Source: Rudanella paleaurantiibacter (GTDB taxonomy: Bacteria; Bacteroidota; Bacteroidia; Cytophagales; Spirosomataceae). Taken from it: a stretch of 64,000 nucleotides of DNA. Below, piece after piece: positions 56,881 through 64,000 of the stretch. A program made the translations under genes and the position numbers. The first letter of the stretch is position 1, and each line of letters starts with the position of its first letter. The stretch lies in assembly GCF_009184635.1 (NCBI RefSeq), contig NZ_WELI01000001.1:1-64000 (forward strand). Reading direction: 5' to 3'. Below the pieces are notes generated by a model, which worked only from the letters and a program-made list of their open reading frames with translations, searched no databases and was not told where the DNA came from.

Positions 56881-59800
56881 TTAGATAGCCACCCATGCAC
56901 CTACGTGTAGCCGCACCGGCCCAATCAGGCCCGCTTCGAGCAGGGGGGCATTTTTATCGTAATGTTTCCAGGTTGTAAAGGTCACGCGGCCGTCGGTGGG
57001 TTTGGGCTTGCCTTGCTTGTACCAGTCGGGTAAGGCCTGGATAGCCCCGTTCGAGAGACTGGCAAACCCGCCCGCCCCGGCTCCGGCCGTAAAGGTGTCG
57101 GCATCGGGTAATTGAGCGTCGCCAATGAGCCGATTGGGCCAGCCGTTGGTCACCCTAACATCGAGCGTATTGGCCCCTGCTTTCAGGGCTTCCGTAATGT
57201 CGAGTTGATACGGTCGTTTCCAGAGCGTACCGAGCTCTTTGCCGTTCACGCGCACTTCGGCGATCACTTCGACCCGTCCTAAATCGAGTATCACCCGGCG
57301 GTTAGCGGCCAGGCTTGCTCCCGGCACATTGAACGTTTGGCTATACGTGGCCGTCCCCGAAAAGTACCGCACACCCGGCTCCGAATGCCGGTGCAACGAC
57401 ATCAGCTGGGGCAGGGTAATCTGGGCCGGTGCCCCCCGATTGGCCTGAAAAGCCACCGTCCACGGGGCCGTCAGCTCAATTGGTTTGGGTAGCCCTGATA
57501 CATTGAGTGCTGTGCCGCGACCGTCACTGTCACGGAGGGTATACCGACCATTTTGCCAGATTAGCAGTCCGGCTTTTTCGGTTGTGGCTATGTCGATGAG
57601 CCGCCTTTCTGACGGGAGGGGCGGTACGCCAGCCGCAGCCTGTGCGATGCGTTCGGGCGCGAGGGCTGCGGGTGTGAGTTGGGGCTCGGTCATGTCGCCG
57701 TTGTAAAACGAAGCCCCATCGCTTAGTTGAGCCTGACCGAGAGCCGGGTGGACAATGGCCGTGCCTTTTTTGCCTTGTTCAATCAGCTTGCCATTCACGT
57801 ACACCGCGGGGGCACCGTCCTGATACACGACGGCCACGTGGCTCCAGCCCGAAATAGGGGTGGGTGCTGCCAGTACGAGCACGGGTTTGCCCGCGCCCCG
57901 TTCCCAAACGGCCACCCCGTTGCGCCCGACCGTGAGGCCGCAGGTAGCATGACCCGCACCGTATAGGGCCTGCCCCGAAGCCGGGTAAATGGCGTAATTG
58001 TCGGTCCAGGGATCGGCAATGCCTTCCATGAAGTTGCGGGTCGTGAGCATGATATTCAGCTCAGGCTTGGCCCACAAACTAAGGGTAAACGTATTCGTCA
58101 CCGACTCGTACGGCCGGGCCGGTTGAGTAATTGGGGGTTGTACACTCAAAATGGGCGTTTTGCCCGCCAGCACCGACTGAATGCGTCGGGCCGGGGCCGC
58201 CGACCGAAATACCACAAAGACCGAGCCCGACGGCCCCAGCGTAAGCGGTACCTGTACCCGTCCGTCGGCGAGGTCGTACACGCCCACAGGGGTAATGGTA
58301 CCCGTGTCGGGGTCCCATAGTTCGGGCTGTTGGTTGGTAACCCGGAAACTGACCAGCAGGCTCTCGGTGGTTCGGCGCTGATTGGCCAGAAAATAGACCT
58401 CCGCGTTGTCGATTTTCCGGTGAATAGCGGTAACCGGGGCGGCACCTGTCGACGACCAAACCATGACGTCGGGTGTAATGCCTAGTTTCGAGAGTAAGTC
58501 GGCGAGGGGTTGCGGGCTAAACACCTGCCCTTGCCCCAGCCGATTTGGGGTAGCGGCACTTGCCGACCCCCAGATTTCGGCTACCAGTTGCCCAAATTCA
58601 ATAGCGGCATTAGGTCCCCCGCGGAGGCCCAGCCACCGCTCGGGGCGGTTGCCAACTACGGTCAGCCCCTGCCGCACCAACTCCTGTAGTTTGCGGAGTA
58701 GCGCCAGGCTCATCGCCTTCGTATTTTGTAATACCAGTACCCCGTAACTCAGTCCGTCGGGTAGGGTCAGGCGGTTGTTCCGAACGCTGGCACGGGTCAG
58801 CAGTGTTTCGCCGTTGATCAGGTCATAATCGTAGCCGATGGGCGGGGGCGGCACGAGGTTTTCTGGGTTGATAAGGGCGTACCCATTGCCATCTTCACCC
58901 GTGAAATACGCAATGTCGGCCACAAAAAGGCCTTGTTGGAGCAAACTCTGGCACCGCGACAGGTAGCTGATCCAGGCTTTGGCGGGTTTCCACCAGGTAT
59001 TGGTCCGGTCGAAGTGAATGCCCCAGGGGCCCATAGTCATGCCGGGCTCGGCGGTGGGGTGGGGCTGGTGCGCGTACCGGTGAAAAATAACCCGGTTAAG
59101 TCCTTCGGTAAAGAGCTTATCGCCCAGGGCCTTCATGGCAAACGGGTACTCCTGCCACCGGGCCGACTCGGGCTCGGCCGTGAAGGCTTCGGCACCCACC
59201 ACCTGAAAGTCGCCAATGCGCTGCCCGTTGATATGGGCAATCGACGCGGCCAGTTTGGTGGTTCGGCGCATGGTCCAGTTGTTCTGAAAAATGCTCGATA
59301 GCCCGTTCCAGAACTCACCCATGTTCACATCAACCCGCGCCCCAATCTGCATCTCTTCCATGGGCCCCCGGTCGTAGGGCTCGGTGTACGAAATAAGGTT
59401 GTGCTGATGGCAGAGTGAAGTGAATTGGCCGTAATAATTGTCGGCGATCAGGTCGGCCTGTGTCCGGCGAAAATCCCACAAAAACCGCTCGGTATCGTCG
59501 GCAGAGCCAACCACGCGACCTGTCAGCGCCGGAAAATAGCGGAACAGCGGGTAGCCGTTGCGTTGCCCAAAGGTCAGCTCGAACCGGGGTGTCCAGTTTT
59601 GCATACCCACCTCGTAACTGTCGATCAGCAAGCCCACCTTGCCAGCCTTAGCCAGCGGTTTGAGGGTAGGCAAGAGCTGCTCCATCATCTTGTTGAAATG
59701 GAACGTGATGGCCGTGGCGCTGAATTTATCGCATTCGAGACCCACGCCCGTGTCGGGTGCCGATCGGTTGAGACTACCGGTAGGGGTGTAGCCCAGGCGC

Positions 59801-60915
59801 AGGATCGTCCAGCGTCCGGCGGGGGCGTCCCACGTGAGCAGGCCGTTTTTATCGACCCGGCTAGTTAGGTCAATAATCGAGTCGGGCGCAATAATCGACT
59901 CGGCCGGAACGGTGGCCGTTTGGGGTTGCATACCGGCTACCCCGGCAAAGGTATAATTAGCTTTCTTGCGCCAGTCGGTCAGGCGGGTAGCTCCCGAAAC
60001 ACTCAGCTGTGCCAGCCGGACAGGCGCGGCCGCCGACAGCCGGATGTGCCGGGTCGATGTTGCCCCGAATTCCAGCACCGTAACCCCATCCGTCAGGCTT
60101 CCGGTGGTCAGCTTCCGAAACAGCGTACCGTCGTCCGAAGCCTCAACCGTCACGGCCGGCCCTCCGCCAAAGCCCCCGCCCCCCGTGCCCATGCGGCTCC
60201 CCGCAAAACTTACCGAACGGATGGTGGCCGCCGATTTGAGGGCTATTTGCAGGTAGGTGGTGGGCGTATCGAGAGCGATGCCGGTAGTTAGCTGAGCGGC
60301 TGAAATGGGCTGGGTACCGAGTGTTAGCGATTGGGCCAGTTTATCCAGAGCGCCTTCGCCCGGCAGGGCCGGAAACGCCACCACGGCTACATCCTGATAG
60401 AAATCCAATTTGGCCGCTGGGTTAGGAAGCGGTACTTGTATAGACCCGCCCCCGGTAATGCCCGTTTCGCTCCAGGTGAGCTGTTGCATGGCCAGTTCGG
60501 GCGTAATCCACGGCCCTCCACTCGACGACCAGCCGGGGCAGTTGTGCATAGTGAACTCAAGCCCCAGCCGTTCGGCTTCGCGAATGGTGTGTTCTTTGAG
60601 GGCCAGCCACTCGGGGCTCAGGTACTGAACCGGGCCTTTGGGAATACCCGTGCCAGCGTCGAAATTCTGAAACCCACCCAGCCCGATTTGCTGCATGGCT
60701 TCCAGATCGAGCGTGATTCCTTCACGGGTTACGTTGCCGTTCATCCAGTGCCACCAGGTTTGTGGCTGGGCCGTATGCGGAGGGTTCTGAAACCGATCAA
60801 CGAGCGTGCCGCTCTCGGCCACCTGCTGCCCAAATTGCACCAGACCGCGCGGGGTAATGAGCGCGACAAGGCCCGCCGTTGAGGTTTTTTTAAGAAATTG
60901 TCGACGTTTCATCAA
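56881..60915 (-). CDS. GH106-type alpha-L-rhamnosidase with Tat signal and inserted LamG domain
   Basis: A 1344-aa secreted glycoside hydrolase, the first gene of a five-gene minus-strand operon. The N-terminus KRRQFLKKTSTAGLVALI is a twin-arginine signal; two adjacent ATGs exist. The family block PQTWWHWMNGNVTREGITLD, then EFTMHNCPGWSSSGGPW, the EVGMQNWTPRFE region and a VNMGEFWNG segment agree with the GH106 family of large rhamnosidases. A LamG-like domain (about 950-1090; TFTLSLWAKPE, VAVVYQDGAPAVYVNGKLIE) is inserted before the C-terminal galactose-binding-like domain (VRVNGKELGTLWKRPYQLDI). Its substrate is likely a rhamnose-containing polysaccharide or glycoside. Confidence 0.88.
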   Translation of the reverse strand: MMKRRQFLKKTSTAGLVALITPRGLVQFGQQVAESGTLVDRFQNPPHTAQPQTWWHWMNGNVTREGITLDLEAMQQIGLGGFQNFDAGTGIPKGPVQYLSPEWLALKEHTIREAERLGLEFTMHNCPGWSSSGGPWITPELAMQQLTWSETGITGGGSIQVPLPNPAAKLDFYQDVAVVAFPALPGEGALDKLAQSLTLGTQPISAAQLTTGIALDTPTTYLQIALKSAATIRSVSFAGSRMGTGGGGFGGGPAVTVEASDDGTLFRKLTTGSLTDGVTVLEFGATSTRHIRLSAAAPVRLAQLSVSGATRLTDWRKKANYTFAGVAGMQPQTATVPAESIIAPDSIIDLTSRVDKNGLLTWDAPAGRWTILRLGYTPTGSLNRSAPDTGVGLECDKFSATAITFHFNKMMEQLLPTLKPLAKAGKVGLLIDSYEVGMQNWTPRFELTFGQRNGYPLFRYFPALTGRVVGSADDTERFLWDFRRTQADLIADNYYGQFTSLCHQHNLISYTEPYDRGPMEEMQIGARVDVNMGEFWNGLSSIFQNNWTMRRTTKLAASIAHINGQRIGDFQVVGAEAFTAEPESARWQEYPFAMKALGDKLFTEGLNRVIFHRYAHQPHPTAEPGMTMGPWGIHFDRTNTWWKPAKAWISYLSRCQSLLQQGLFVADIAYFTGEDGNGYALINPENLVPPPPIGYDYDLINGETLLTRASVRNNRLTLPDGLSYGVLVLQNTKAMSLALLRKLQELVRQGLTVVGNRPERWLGLRGGPNAAIEFGQLVAEIWGSASAATPNRLGQGQVFSPQPLADLLSKLGITPDVMVWSSTGAAPVTAIHRKIDNAEVYFLANQRRTTESLLVSFRVTNQQPELWDPDTGTITPVGVYDLADGRVQVPLTLGPSGSVFVVFRSAAPARRIQSVLAGKTPILSVQPPITQPARPYESVTNTFTLSLWAKPELNIMLTTRNFMEGIADPWTDNYAIYPASGQALYGAGHATCGLTVGRNGVAVWERGAGKPVLVLAAPTPISGWSHVAVVYQDGAPAVYVNGKLIEQGKKGTAIVHPALGQAQLSDGASFYNGDMTEPQLTPAALAPERIAQAAAGVPPLPSERRLIDIATTEKAGLLIWQNGRYTLRDSDGRGTALNVSGLPKPIELTAPWTVAFQANRGAPAQITLPQLMSLHRHSEPGVRYFSGTATYSQTFNVPGASLAANRRVILDLGRVEVIAEVRVNGKELGTLWKRPYQLDITEALKAGANTLDVRVTNGWPNRLIGDAQLPDADTFTAGAGAGGFASLSNGAIQALPDWYKQGKPKPTDGRVTFTTWKHYDKNAPLLEAGLIGPVRLHVGAWVAI

Positions 60916-60985
60916 AAAGGCATTGGATTGGGCTGATAAACCATCCTGGGTCCGTTGCTTACGGGTAAGTAGACCGATTGTTTAT

Positions 60986-61008
60986 CTTTACGTCAAAAGT
61001 ACGTAAAG
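60986..61008. promoter_or_regulatory. Divergent operator with embedded -7 box
   Basis: CTTTACGT (60986-60993), 7 nt, ACGTAAAG (61001-61008): perfect 8-bp arms. The spacer and first arm base carry the minus-strand TACTTTTG (61001-60994), a full match to the Bacteroidota -7 box for the rhamnosidase operon, whose start codon is 79 nt away. A site like this would let the divergently encoded Nudix-type regulator control the operon directly, and perhaps its own gene (start codon 44 nt to the right). Confidence 0.65.
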
Positions 61009-61052
61009 GTGCTATTCCTCCTGCCTTATCCCTCCCTTAATTGTAAAATTTT

Positions 61053-61784
61053 ATGATGGATTATAATCAACCGACTAAAAATTTCCAGAAAGAGGTCGCC
61101 GAACAGTGTATCCGTTACCTGTCTATCGACGGGGTGATTTTTGGTTTCCATCAGAACCAGCTTAACGTGCTGCTCCTGCGCTGGAAAGGTACTAATGAGT
61201 GGTGCCTGCCCGGTGGTTTTATCCGGAAAACGGAGTCGGTCGATGAAGCGGCTGAGCGTGTGATGCAGGAACGGACAGGCCTAAACGAGCTATTTCTGCA
61301 ACAATTTCACGTATTCGGCGCGGTGGTTCGGTACGATCAGGACGCCGTTTGGCGCAAAATCAACCTGAACGTCGACGCTGATAGCTGGTCGGAGCGCACC
61401 ATTTCGATTGGTTACTATGCCTTGGTGGAGCACTCAAAAGTGGTGCCTACGCCCGATTTCCTGACCGAGGAGTGCCGTTGGTGGCCCCTCGACGAAGTGC
61501 CCGGCCTACTTTTCGACCACAATCACATAATCGAGGTAGCGACTCGGGCGTTGCGCCGTCAGCTCAACGATCAGCCCATCAGCCACCTCCTGCCCGAGTC
61601 ATTCACCATTCCTGAGCTGCAACGGCTGCACGAAACGATTCTGGGCCACCCGCTCGATGCCCGCAATTTTTACAAGAAGATGATGGCGTCGGGTACGCTC
61701 GAACGGCTGACGGAGCGCCGGGCCGGCACCCCGCACAAGGCCCCGTATCTGTACCGGTTTACACGAAGCGAAAGCCAGGCTTGA
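61053..61784 (+). CDS. Nudix-related transcriptional regulator (NrtR/AraR type)
   Basis: A 243-aa protein: an N-terminal Nudix fold (about 20-155) with VLLLRWKGTNEWCLPGG and a C-terminal winged-helix domain (about 165-240; LPESFTIPELQRLHETILGH, then FYKKMMASGTLERLTE and a PYLYRF end). The Nudix box GFIRKTESVDEAAERVMQERTG lacks the Glu residues of the REUxEE core (Val and Arg instead), so it should bind rather than hydrolyse a ligand. In Bacteroides, a protein of this type (AraR) controls arabinose genes. Here the divergent location next to the rhamnosidase operon suggests a sugar- or nucleotide-sugar-responsive regulator of that operon. Confidence 0.9.
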   Translation: MMDYNQPTKNFQKEVAEQCIRYLSIDGVIFGFHQNQLNVLLLRWKGTNEWCLPGGFIRKTESVDEAAERVMQERTGLNELFLQQFHVFGAVVRYDQDAVWRKINLNVDADSWSERTISIGYYALVEHSKVVPTPDFLTEECRWWPLDEVPGLLFDHNHIIEVATRALRRQLNDQPISHLLPESFTIPELQRLHETILGHPLDARNFYKKMMASGTLERLTERRAGTPHKAPYLYRFTRSESQA

Positions 61785-61808
61785 TAACCTTTCTTATTCG
61801 TTCAGTCA

Positions 61809-61848
61809 GGCCACCCGAATTACTCTGTTCGGGTGCTTTGTTGTGGCC
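61809..61848 (+). terminator. Terminator of the Nudix-type regulator gene
   Basis: CACCCGAA/TTCGGGTG stem (61812-61819, 61828-61835) with a GGCC/GGCC outer pairing, followed by CTTTGTTG, about 25 nt after the stop. Confidence 0.7.
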
Positions 61849-62068
61849 AATTCTTACTTGTTTGTATATAATACCCTATTTTTTTATACAAAAATAAATA
61901 GACTATACTTGCAGAACTGATGTCGTATCTGTCTAACTATTAGCCAGTTATGTTTATAGACTTAAAGTGTATTTGTAAGCATAACAGTATACGGTAACGA
62001 ATACGAGCTATGGCAGATCTGAGCACGACAACTGCTAATTGATTGTATAATCTTCTTCTTCTTTCCAG

Positions 62069-63754
62069 ATGCATTTTACATCTATGAATGTCTGTTTACA
62101 GCCGGTCAGGTGTTTTTGGGTAGGGTTAATGGTTAGCCTGTTTGTGATGGCTAATGCGCAGGCGCAAAGTTTTGTCTGGGCAAAGCGTGTGGGGGGCTCT
62201 TCATCGAACTTAAGTGATGCCGGTTTCGCCATCACTACCGATTTTGGTGGTAACGTGTACACCGCCGGGCGCTATGGCGGAACGGTCGATTTTGATCCGG
62301 GACCGGGTACGGCCAACCTGACGTCAACGGGGCTAAACGATCTTTTCGTGACCAAATTTGATGCCGCTGGTAATTTCGTTTGGGCGAAGAGCTTTGGTGG
62401 ACCGGGCGACGATTTTGCTTACTCTATAGCGGTTGATGCCCTTGGAAACGTCTGTTTTACCGGATTTTTCAAAGCTACCGCCGACTTCGACCCGAGTGCA
62501 AATGTCTTTAATATTACTTCTGCGGGCGATTTTGATGCGTTTGTTTGCAAGCTGGATGGGTCCGGCGGTCTGGTTTGGGTTCGGCGCGTGGGGGGCGTAG
62601 GCGAAGATCGGGGGTACGCGCTGACGATCAATTCGTTGGGCTCGATCTATATAACAGGGGCGTTTACGAATACGGCTGATTTTGATCCCGGCCCCGGCGT
62701 AACCCAGTTTGTGTCACGGAGTGATTACGCCCCCGATATTTTTGTATGGCAGCTGGATCGGGATGGAAATTTTGTCTGGGTACGAATCATAGGCGGTACT
62801 GAATTCGACTATCCATCCTCTATTTCGCTGGATGCGTCGGAACGGATTTATGTCACCGGACGATTTGGGTCAACAGCCGATTTTGACCCCGGTCCGGGGG
62901 TATACACCCTAACGGCAGGCCAAAGCGATGGATTTGTGTGTAAGCTTAATACGGAGGGTAATTTGATGTGGGTAAGGCAAATGGGGGGCACCAGTGGCGA
63001 TAACGCGTCTTCGGGCGCGGTTATGCCCGATCAGGGTGTATGTGTGACGGGGTCCTTCACCGGAACTGCTACATTCGGCCCTGGAGTCACGCTCGGTACG
63101 GGTAGTATTTACACAGATATTTTCGTTTGCCGATACGATTTGAACGGTACTTTGATCTGGGCAAAAACGATGGGTAGTAGCAACTTTGATGCAGGGAATG
63201 CGGTGGGTGTGGATAAAACGGGAAATATTTATGTGGCCGGGACCTTTCGGGAAACGGTGGATTTCGACCCCGGGCCGGGTACAACCAACTTAAATGCAGT
63301 GGGTGTAGAAGATGCCTTCGCAATTAAGCTCAGTCCGGATGGGCAGCTTTTGTGGGCACGAAGTATAGGTAGTCCCGGCTATGACAATGCGCGGGCAATG
63401 AACATTGATGCTGTTGGCGATATGCATCTGACAGGTAACTTCGAGCAAACAATGGATGCTGACCCAAATTCAGGCGTGTTTAACCTGTCGTCAGCTGGTT
63501 TTCAGGATGCGTTTATTGTTAAACTTACCGGGAGCAATGTCATGAATCATTATTCGGTGCAGGCCGGCTCGTGGAATCAAACGTCTACTTGGTCGTGCGG
63601 TTGTATACCCTCGTCTACCGATGTGGTCACCATCAATCATGCCGTCACGGTGCCGGTAGGCGGCCCACTCATCACGAAGCAAATCAGGCAGGGGGCAGGG
63701 GGTAAACTACAGTTTACTTCGGGTTCCCGCTTGCAGGTTGGCGCATCGAATTGA
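62069..63754 (+). CDS. Secreted SBBP-repeat protein
   Basis: A 561-aa exported protein. The signal region (1-34, ending ANAQAQ) is followed by about nine propeller-type SBBP repeats of some 50 residues. Each repeat contains WAKxxGG, a DGNVYxTG-like strand and TADFDPGPG (for example FVWAKRVGGSS, GGTVDFDPGPGTANL and DFDPGPGVTQFV). The tail (about 495-561) turns to another type, AGSWNQTSTWSCGCIPSSTD followed by VVTINHAVTVPVGG, as in G8 or autotransported surface proteins. No type IX sorting tail is visible, so it may be shed or anchored otherwise. AT-rich 284-nt gap upstream. Function unknown. Confidence 0.88.
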   Translation: MHFTSMNVCLQPVRCFWVGLMVSLFVMANAQAQSFVWAKRVGGSSSNLSDAGFAITTDFGGNVYTAGRYGGTVDFDPGPGTANLTSTGLNDLFVTKFDAAGNFVWAKSFGGPGDDFAYSIAVDALGNVCFTGFFKATADFDPSANVFNITSAGDFDAFVCKLDGSGGLVWVRRVGGVGEDRGYALTINSLGSIYITGAFTNTADFDPGPGVTQFVSRSDYAPDIFVWQLDRDGNFVWVRIIGGTEFDYPSSISLDASERIYVTGRFGSTADFDPGPGVYTLTAGQSDGFVCKLNTEGNLMWVRQMGGTSGDNASSGAVMPDQGVCVTGSFTGTATFGPGVTLGTGSIYTDIFVCRYDLNGTLIWAKTMGSSNFDAGNAVGVDKTGNIYVAGTFRETVDFDPGPGTTNLNAVGVEDAFAIKLSPDGQLLWARSIGSPGYDNARAMNIDAVGDMHLTGNFEQTMDADPNSGVFNLSSAGFQDAFIVKLTGSNVMNHYSVQAGSWNQTSTWSCGCIPSSTDVVTINHAVTVPVGGPLITKQIRQGAGGKLQFTSGSRLQVGASN

Positions 63755-63782
63755 GTCGTCAAGTAGAGAAGTAAATAGGTGA

Positions 63783-63832
63783 GCCGCCGGGTGGTAATTG
63801 AATTGGTCAACATTCAATTACCACCCGGCGGC
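63783..63832. terminator. 21-bp perfect hairpin between convergent genes
   Basis: Arms 63783-63803 and 63812-63832 (GCCGCCGGGTGG... and its complement) pair without a mismatch around an 8-nt loop. It starts 28 nt after the SBBP stop and lies 26 nt from the convergent hydrolase stop. There is no U-run, so it works by stem strength, or is a repeat element. Confidence 0.6.
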
Positions 63833-63858
63833 CCGGTTGGTTTCCAAATATATAAAGG

Positions 63859-64000
63859 CTACGCCAGTGCGTTTTCTTCGGTCTGAATCGGGTGCCGGGC
63901 GAGCCAATCGAGCAGAAGCTCATTGAAACGCTCGGGGTGCTCCATCATGGGTGCGTGGCAGCACTTATCGATAAAATGCAGTTCCGAGTTTTTGATAAGC
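63859..64000 (-). CDS. Alpha/beta hydrolase, 3' end only
   Basis: The last 47 codons of a minus-strand gene that continues beyond the window: NSELHFIDKCCHAPMMEHPE followed by RFNELLLDWLARHPIQTEEN and the stop. The HAPMMEHPERFN segment carries the catalytic His near the C-terminus, as in alpha/beta-hydrolase-fold enzymes (for example, C-C bond hydrolases or proline iminopeptidases). Nothing more can be said about substrate. Confidence 0.8.
   Translation of the reverse strand, partial: LIKNSELHFIDKCCHAPMMEHPERFNELLLDWLARHPIQTEENALA

Noticed and set aside
62069-63560. Direct repeats in DNA around TTTGACCCCGG words
   Set aside because: They are explained by the repeated SBBP protein units and are coding.

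Overview
The window looks like a Cytophagales-type Bacteroidota chromosome (Spirosoma/Fibrella/Rudanella-like; the genus is inference). The reasons are: the two tRNA genes carry the Bacteroidota promoter (TTG, 20 nt, TAnnTTTG); strong Shine-Dalgarno sites are not apparent; and the gene families fit (DUF6089 barrels, AraC regulators with a membrane sensor half, a Nudix-related regulator, tandem DUF1080 proteins, SBBP propeller). All genes seen appear intact. No integrase, transposase, CRISPR array or prophage was found.

Layout. 1-120 is the end of an rRNA operon (5S 3' end and terminator). 300-13000 is mostly housekeeping: GH3 enzyme, a small zinc peptidase, a YjbR protein, PQQ-type sugar dehydrogenase, tRNA-Arg, enoyl-CoA hydratase, PAP2-like membrane protein, RpoN, HAD hydrolase, NadE, an EamA transporter and an OmpA protein. 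13200-24000 is enriched in secreted redox and sugar proteins: an orphan family, a dihaem cytochrome, a duplicated DUF4394 lipoprotein, a receiver-only regulator, ChaN, two DUF1080 proteins and a propeller-cytochrome c fusion. 24100-26100 holds tRNA-His, a carotenoid biosynthesis membrane protein and a MerR/B12-binding (CarH-like) regulator. 26100-35700 has a 2-hydroxyacid dehydrogenase, an acyltransferase with an AraC regulator, SppA, lipoproteins, Wzi, LytTR and pyrophosphatase. 35800-46700 has an M28 peptidase, ComM, LRR protein, a degenerate Sua5-like protein, CCA-adding enzyme, M23 peptidase, two DUF6089 proteins, NAD kinase and a CBS protein. 47000-51300 has a PLP enzyme, pirin and a DOPA-dioxygenase-like enzyme.

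51600-61800 is the most system-like region. A five-gene minus-strand operon (GH106-type alpha-L-rhamnosidase with Tat signal, two tandem esterases, two type-B carboxylesterases) is divergent from a Nudix-type transcription factor whose Nudix box is degraded. A perfect 8-bp-arm palindrome covers the predicted -7 box of the operon. I read this as a regulated locus for deacylation and derhamnosylation of an acylated rhamnose-containing glycan. The right edge holds an SBBP-repeat secreted protein and the 3' end of an alpha/beta hydrolase.

The most unusual feature is the set of intergenic palindromic repeats of several unrelated sequence families. Two families recur within the window. Five of the repeats begin at, or within 2 nt of, the stop codon of a gene.
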